Positions 58,314 through 64,000 of a stretch of 64,000 bases of DNA are shown piece after piece; the stretch's first letter is position 1, and every line of letters starts with the position of its first letter. This stretch comes from Hirudo medicinalis (lineage: Eukaryota > Annelida > Clitellata > Hirudinida > Hirudinidae): the NCBI GenBank assembly GCA_011800805.1, contig MPNW01000081.1, positions 87,398 through 151,397 of the forward strand. The letters run 5' to 3'. The notes under the pieces are model-generated. The model made no database searches. It was not told the origin of the DNA and saw nothing but the letters and a program-made list of their open reading frames with translations. Both the position numbers and the translations under genes were made by a program.

Positions 58314-61300
58314 TTATTTGAGCACTTTCAAATCTTTATCATCTCTGAGTACTCCCTGGAAGAGTTTCATAATAATTTGGGTCAATCACCAAATGTTTGA
58401 AAAAAACAATGTTTGAATTTAATTCACTCACCCTCGGAATAAAACCTTCAAGTTGTGGAAGGTGCAACTTTAGTAACCTCTCTCTTTCCTCCTCAATAAT
58501 TTTCCTTTCAACCTCTTGGATTCTTTCACCATATTGTTCTAATTCCTTGAATTCTTGTTCCTGGAAATTATACCTTAGTCAATTTCATTTGGAACACATT
58601 AATTATAATTTATCATACCAATAAAAATTCGTCCAACCAGGTGAAATTTGAATTTTAACAATTTTAAGATATGCCCAATGCCAACACATCCCCAAGCAAG
58701 TCTAATTCTTACATTACATTGATTTATCACATCACTATCTCACTATCTTATGTAATATAATTCACTTCATAATGCAGAGGGGCATTCAATTCAAAGGTAT
58801 TCATGTGTGTGCATGCATGTTTATATTAACATCCAGTTCATATTTGTATGATAATCCTTCATTGGCAGCCCGTGCAGCCAAAGGTAAAGGTGGAGTTATT
58901 AAACACCAGACCTTAATGGAGTCCAAGTGCAAAGGTTATTCAATCCAAAATTATTCAAATTATAATCTGAGAGAATTATGTAACTTTTACATGCTTAATT
59001 TAAAATTTAAATACTTTTTTAAAGCATTCATATAAATACTTAATGTAATACTTGAAGATTACAAATCACCAATACCCTTTTCAGTTTTTGCTGCTTTCTT
59101 TCTTCAATCAATTTTTCCACTTCTTTGAGATGCTCTTGTTGCTTTAATTTCCTGACCCTGGCATTTAATTGATCCAATCTGTCATCCTCTGCAAACTTTG
59201 CCATCATCTAAAAATCACAACACCAAACATGTGTGAATGTATTTAAAAGAATAAATGAAAAATTCACTTGTTTCCTGAGGAGATCCTCCTCTTCTTTCTC
59301 CAACCTTTTCCTCATTTCTTTCATCTGGATCATTTCGGATTGAATTTTCTGTAATTGCTCTCTTTGTTGAATCCTCCTCTCTTCAAACTCTGCTTCTTTG
59401 GCCCTCCATTTTATTTCCATTTCTTCCTTATGAATTTCCAGCATTAATTTCTCCATTTCTTCCTGCTTCTCCTTTTCTTGCTTCAATCTGTATGCAAGCT
59501 TTCAAGCAATTCAAAGAAATTTGATTAAAATTATTGAAATGATATATTCAACTATTCTATCACAACATTCAAATTGTGCACAGCAACACATTTTTATGCA
59601 AGTAACATAAGGGTTGTGGTGCGAATGATATTTAATATCCAAATTTCAAGTTTTTGGAGGATGTCTCAATAAAAATCAGAGGATAATTCTACTTGTTAAT
59701 TGGCTGCAATGAAAATTTAATTTCAATCAGGACATTTATTTTAGTTTGGGGTTGGAGCAGCTTATGCTTCTTCTTATGCTGCTATAAAAACCCTTCCCAA
59801 TTTTAAATCTCATAGCATGAAACTTGAGATAAACCTTAATTTTGAGATTGACAAGAAAAAAAGTTCCTTAGATAATTTTGATAACATTTTAGCAAAATTG
59901 ACAAAGATTTGCTCCCCTAAAACAATTTTGTTATTGACCTCGTTCAATAATTTTTCATGCCGATATTCACAACTAACCTGCTTCTGAACTTGTTCACGTG
60001 CTTCATCCTTTCCCCTCCTTTGAATCTTAAATATTTCATTCATTTTCTCTTTTTCCTCATTGTACTTTCTATTCAATTTTTCATCTTCTTCATCTTTCAT
60101 TCTTTCCATCATCAGTTGTTCTTGCTTCATTAAAACACTTGCTTCTACTTCTTTTTTAAATAAGCTTTTTTTCTCAACTTCCTCCTTTAGTTTCCTATCC
60201 AAAATGAATAATCATAACCCATTCTTACCAATCTAAAACAATTTCAAATTACCTTTGTTCTTCTTCATAAAGTTCATTAACCATTCCTTCAATAAGAAAT
60301 TTGTCTCTAAATTGTTGCTCTAGCTCTCTTCTTTTTTTCAGCTTTTCTTCCTTTAATTTTATTAACATTAAACATTAAACATGATGTCATTTAACTAATG
60401 AAGTAATATTGTTGCAAGTAAGCAAACATTTCTACCAGTACTACTTTCATCATATAGTTGTATCATGAAGTTGTAATGAAGTTATGACGAAAATGCAATG
60501 AATTTATAATGAAGTTATGATGAAGTTGTGAAAATCCTGTACAAACCTCCCTAATTCTCAGGAATTCAAGTCTGTTTGCAGCAACTTTCAGGGCTCTTTC
60601 TTTACCTTCCTTCTCCATTAATTCTTCATCTTCTTTTTTTCGTTCTTTCTCCAACCTCTTTTCAACTTCCAGCTGCTCCAACTTTTCATTCATTCTCTTA
60701 TCATCCCTTTCCAGCAATTGATTTTTCATATATTTCAAATTGTGTGCAGCTTCCAATTTTCTTTTCAGTTCCTTAATTTCAGGACTGCACGGAAACATAA
60801 AATTTGAAACAGATATTAACTAATTATTAACCAACTAGCTTTTTTGAACCGGCTTCACCAGTCATTCATTCTAACACATTTTTTATTAATTACAATCAAT
60901 TTCATTCATACCATTATTAATGGGAAAATGTAGTGCTTGGAAAAAGAACTGGATGATGAAGGCAGTACTCCCGCAAAGGGACTCGAATCCATGCTGTCAT
61001 CGCAAGAGGCAAACATTAGATCAAGTGTGAGCACAATGCTCCTTGCTTTCAATAGCTCTCGAACTTAAAGCTCGCATGCTATTTAGGAAAAGCTGATCAT
61101 TTCGGAGGAGTTTTTGGGACAGACAAACATATGCATTTTTTGTATTTTCTGTTTTATATTATAGATATGCGGATATTAGACATGCACCTATGCGGCTGAA
61201 TATTATAATTGTTATTAGGAATAATAAACAAGAGTTATTAAACATTTTTGTCATCTCTTATGAAATAATATTTTTATTTTTTATCTTAGGAAAGGTAAGA

Positions 61301-62283
61301 CGAGCAAGTAATGAACTACTATCTTCCCCTAAACATTACTCAATCATGCTGAATTTCTCTAGATTGAGTGAACCAATAGATCAGAGTATGAATACTTGTA
61401 CTTATTCATAATTTACAATATAACTGCTCAACATTTTCAATTTTAAAACTGTTTTGTTAAAATAATGAATGCCATTTGGAAGAGATTATTTTTTTCATTC
61501 ATCTGTTTGCAGTATTTTAAATACACACAAAGGTAGTCACTAAAGCTATATTTGTAATTGTTAATATTAGCCAACTAAGGCCATCATCAACGAACGTTGT
61601 CCTTCAAGGCTTAAACTGTATGAAGCCTTATTCATGTCGAGAAAAACCACTTATTAATATGCAGAAAGATTTCACAGTTGGCAACTAATCCTTGTTTAAT
61701 TTTGCTTGCATTCACATGAATGCCAATATGCTTGTACAAAAAACAAAGAATGGAGGCACCAGCAAAGTTGTGTCCACAACTGGTGATGGTCGTCCTACAT
61801 TCTGTGAAACAGTGGCTGTATGACCCCACCAAAATAATGTGTCTGTCCATGTTATTCATGATGGTGATATTAAAGGAACCTCCAACTCAGACAGTGCATT
61901 GACGCATGAAACTTGAAGTTGTTGGACAAACTAGAAGAGTCACAGATATTGCAAGTGATGGATTGATTCATGGAATTGATTTTGATGTCACTCAAGGAGT
62001 TACTTCACCCCTTCACGTGAATGAAGATGCTTTCATCACAATCAGGAGGAAATAGTGTAAGATTGTAACTACAATTGTTGAAATTTTTTTGCATTTTAGA
62101 ATTGCTCATGAACACATACCTTTTGTGTTAAGATAATTTAGTTTTACTTGTTGGCATTTAAGTAAGTGCATTTAAGTGCATCATCAAATATTTCACTAAC
62201 AAACATAATTTTTAACTTTGCTTTTAATTATTTATGTAACTCCATCACTGTAAGCTATTGTTTATTCATAATTGTGAACAATT

Positions 62284-62319
<36 letters not shown>

Positions 62320-63173
62320 TAAATATATATTCATCAAAAAACATCGTTTAATTTGAGCTAAATTTTAACCTATCAAACAATTTTCTTATGTATTTGGCCA
62401 ATACCAAAATATCAATTTCAAAAACTTCCTGTCTTATTACCATAATTTCCTCTTTAACACGCATTCCAATTTGACTTAGCTTTAGCTAGTTCTGATATTT
62501 GCTTCATTAGTAAAATCCCTTTGCATAATGAAGCTCTAACATAATTCTACTTTACATTTAGCTAAAGTTCATGCCTGAGAAAATATTTTGTTGTTAAAAA
62601 TAAATCAGAATTTTTATTGTGTAAGAATATTATTATTCAATGTTCTTCTCAAAACAATTTTCAACACTAAGGATAGTTTTTCAATCAGAATAAAATTTCA
62701 CCTGGAATTTAGGACTTTTTCTCTTATTTTTTGATCCCTTATTTTTTGCAATTCTTTTTGAAGCTGTTCTTCTTTCATTCTTTCTTCAATTTCCCAAAGC
62801 TCTGCATTTAACTTTTTTTCTTTCTAATTTCTTTAAGCAATTTATTATTATGAAGATCATTTTATTATTAATTTGGACAAGAAGTTGATAAGATAGAAAC
62901 ATATTCGAATTTTAGTCATGCAACGTCGGTAACATTCGAAAATTCAATCACGAAATTTACTTTCTCTGCCTTCACTTTGTTTTCTCTTTCTAATTGTTCT
63001 TGGAGTGTAATTTTGTAGTTTCGCTTAGCGTTCGCCTTATCGTCAATTTCTGAAAAGACTGCACTTGTACGATCCCTTTTTTGGTCTTCTTGCATTTTCT
63101 TTTGGGCTTCCTCGGCAGCCCTTTCTTGGTAAATCCTTTGAGCTTGAACTGCATGAGTCCTTCGGAGAGACAT
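58314..63173 (-). CDS. MNS1: Meiosis-specific nuclear structural protein 1 (axonemal coiled-coil protein)
   Basis: Nine exons on the minus strand in transcript order: 63173-62961, 62823-62702, 60784-60547, 60350-60253, 60194-59978, 59498-59268, 59207-59076, 58560-58432, 58355-58314; 1422 nt, 473 aa, close to vertebrate MNS1 at about 495. All phases agree. Almost the whole protein is a charged coiled coil of the trichohyalin-plectin-homology (TPH) type: SPEIKELKRKLEAAHNLKYM, KLNAELWEIEERMKEE, MMAKFAEDDRLDQLNAR, KEVEKLIEERKQQK. Its C-terminal EEERERLLKLHLPQLEGFI plus PRGVLRDDKDLKVLK matches the MNS1 end (LLKxHxxxLxGxxPKGV...DDxDLL). MNS1 is an inner protein of ciliary doublet microtubules, needed for motile cilia and sperm flagella. 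The start ATG at 63173 opens the only long frame. The tiny last exon (13 codons) and exon 59498 boundary were chosen by phase and similarity. Confidence 0.9.
61440..62120 (+). repeat. Hammerhead-like repeat element, copy H, in an MNS1 intron
   Basis: The left outer end (61445, CTGTTTTGTTAAAATAATG) is in inverted orientation, with the core deleted near 61570. A coding-like segment follows on the plus strand: SKVVSTTGDGRPTFCETVAV, VIHDGDIKGTSNSDSALTHE, then RRVTDIASDGLIHGIDFDVT and QGVTSPLHVNEDAFITIRRK. It then has the internal AT-rich tail matching copy C (TTTTAGAATTGCTCATGAAC). This is the longest copy. Frameshifts and stops break the frame. Confidence 0.6.
62286..62316. repeat. (TA)n microsatellite
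   Basis: About fifteen TA units in an MNS1 intron. Confidence 0.9.
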
Positions 63174-63900
63174 GTTTCAGCAACCTTATGGATTCAAGCT
63201 AAAAATTGTGCCTTCAAAATAACACAGCAAACCATAATTAGCGTTAAACAGCATCACCGGTTGCTAGGAAACGCTAGAGAACGTGCACCTGATAAATTTA
63301 CAAATCTTCAGATGCACATTTTAATCTATTTTTCTGGAGGTGATTTACAGTGTTTTCGTTGAACAGGTTATTACCTAAAAACTGCTTTATAAATCGTGCA
63401 ATCGCTCAATTTTCTACATTTTTGTTCGACATTCATTTTGCTATGTAATAAATCAGAATTTTGTATTATATCTTTATCTGCATATAACATATAACTTTAA
63501 TCAGTGACATTATCCAGGATTTTAAAATCGGTGGAGGTAGGAGAGGGGCAAATTTTGATGTACATAAATATTATGTACATAAATATTGCAACAGTAAAGA
63601 GGAATGGCGACAAACATTTAATTTCACACTAAAGACACGTAAGGAAAGCAAAGACACTTTGTAATTTAGTTATCAAAACTTATAAATAAAAAATGTTTTC
63701 CTAATTTACTAGAGCTTTATCATGATCAACAAATTATTTATGAATTTTAAGGATCTAGAAAAATATCAAGGGACAAACTGCCAGGGTTTCGGGGCAAATA
63801 TCAAATATATATGCGCAAGTAAATCCAAATGCCCCTCCCCCCCGTCACTTTAATACTTTAATACAAATCATCAACCTATGAAAATGAAAACTCCATCAAC
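63174..63900. promoter_or_regulatory. MNS1 5' flank
   Basis: Upstream region of the minus-strand MNS1 gene. The bases just above the start (63174-63360) are GC-richer and contain GGTTGCTAGGAAACGC at about 63259 on the plus strand. GTTGCTAGGAAAC-type X-box sites bind RFX factors that control ciliary genes, which fits MNS1. The rest is AT-rich without a recognised gene. Confidence 0.55.
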
Positions 63901-63907
63901 CGTTATG

Positions 63908-63971
63908 GTTGGCCGAATGGGTTGCGTTCCTGCATGCGGTCGTAATGGCAACAGTCGTGATATGTACAAAG
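63908..63971 (+). mobile_element. SINE head, damaged and cut near the window edge
   Basis: GGTTGGCCGAATGGGTTGCG (A box) and GTAATGGCAACAGTCGTGAT match the SINE head. The sequence diverges where the B box should be, and no body follows. Confidence 0.65.
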
Positions 63972-64000
63972 ACCGTCGCCAATGTCATAAACCAACCTTT

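Noticed and set aside
63508..63550. Possible miniature element end (CCAGGATTTTAAAATCGG), echoed at about 57925-57955
   Set aside because: The two stretches share only a short word in opposite orientation and are 5.6 kb apart with a gene between them; not enough to define an element.
1..64000. CRISPR arrays, bacterial operons, phage genes
   Set aside because: The genes have spliceosomal introns and animal families; no regularly spaced repeat array of CRISPR type is present.

Overview
This looks like a draft-assembly piece of an AT-rich, intron-dense animal genome, most likely an invertebrate. The evidence is a set of animal genes with GT-AG introns (Lmx1-type LIM-homeobox, EDEM3, non-muscle myosin II, a SynGAP-family RasGAP, the axonemal protein MNS1), a tRNA-derived SINE family and several LINE, hAT, Tc1 and hammerhead-like repeat families. 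Single N bases at 4882 and 10666 mark assembly uncertainty. I cannot name the species.

Layout. (1) 194-3410 (+): the last six exons of a non-muscle myosin II heavy chain; its 5' part lies left of the window, and the edge carries an LTR fragment plus a duplicated exon piece. (2) About 3.9-10.9 kb: a dense transposon graveyard (a hAT-bounded block with nested LINE reverse transcriptase, BED and PHD zinc-finger remnants, a Tc1 remnant, a repeat with a hammerhead-like core) ending in a ~380-bp compound trinucleotide microsatellite. (3) 11437-31806 (+): an EDEM3-type ER mannosidase in 24 phase-consistent exons; its large introns hold L2/CR1, hAT and SINE debris, and its C-terminal ~396 residues are unlike the vertebrate protein. 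(4) 33212-38468 (+): an Lmx1 LIM-homeodomain gene in 6 exons. (5) 39.2-41.5 kb: LINE and hAT remnants. (6) 42734-51177 (-): a complete SynGAP/DAB2IP/RASAL2-type RasGAP in 19 exons, predicted 1201 aa. (7) 52-58 kb: intergenic DNA with two tiny LINE tails carrying exact target-site duplications, a SINE, a hAT end and an RNase H-bearing LINE 3' half. (8) 58314-63173 (-): a complete MNS1 in 9 exons, predicted 473 aa.

The genes are functionally unrelated (cytoskeleton, ER quality control, developmental transcription, Ras signalling, cilia); nothing operon-like is seen. Exon boundaries were set by hand from splice sites, reading phase and recalled family similarity. The four complete genes give coding lengths divisible by three (3510, 1182, 3606 and 1422 nt). 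The least expected items are the hammerhead-like repeat family with its unidentified coding segment, the EDEM3 C-terminal extension and the ultra-short LINE insertions.
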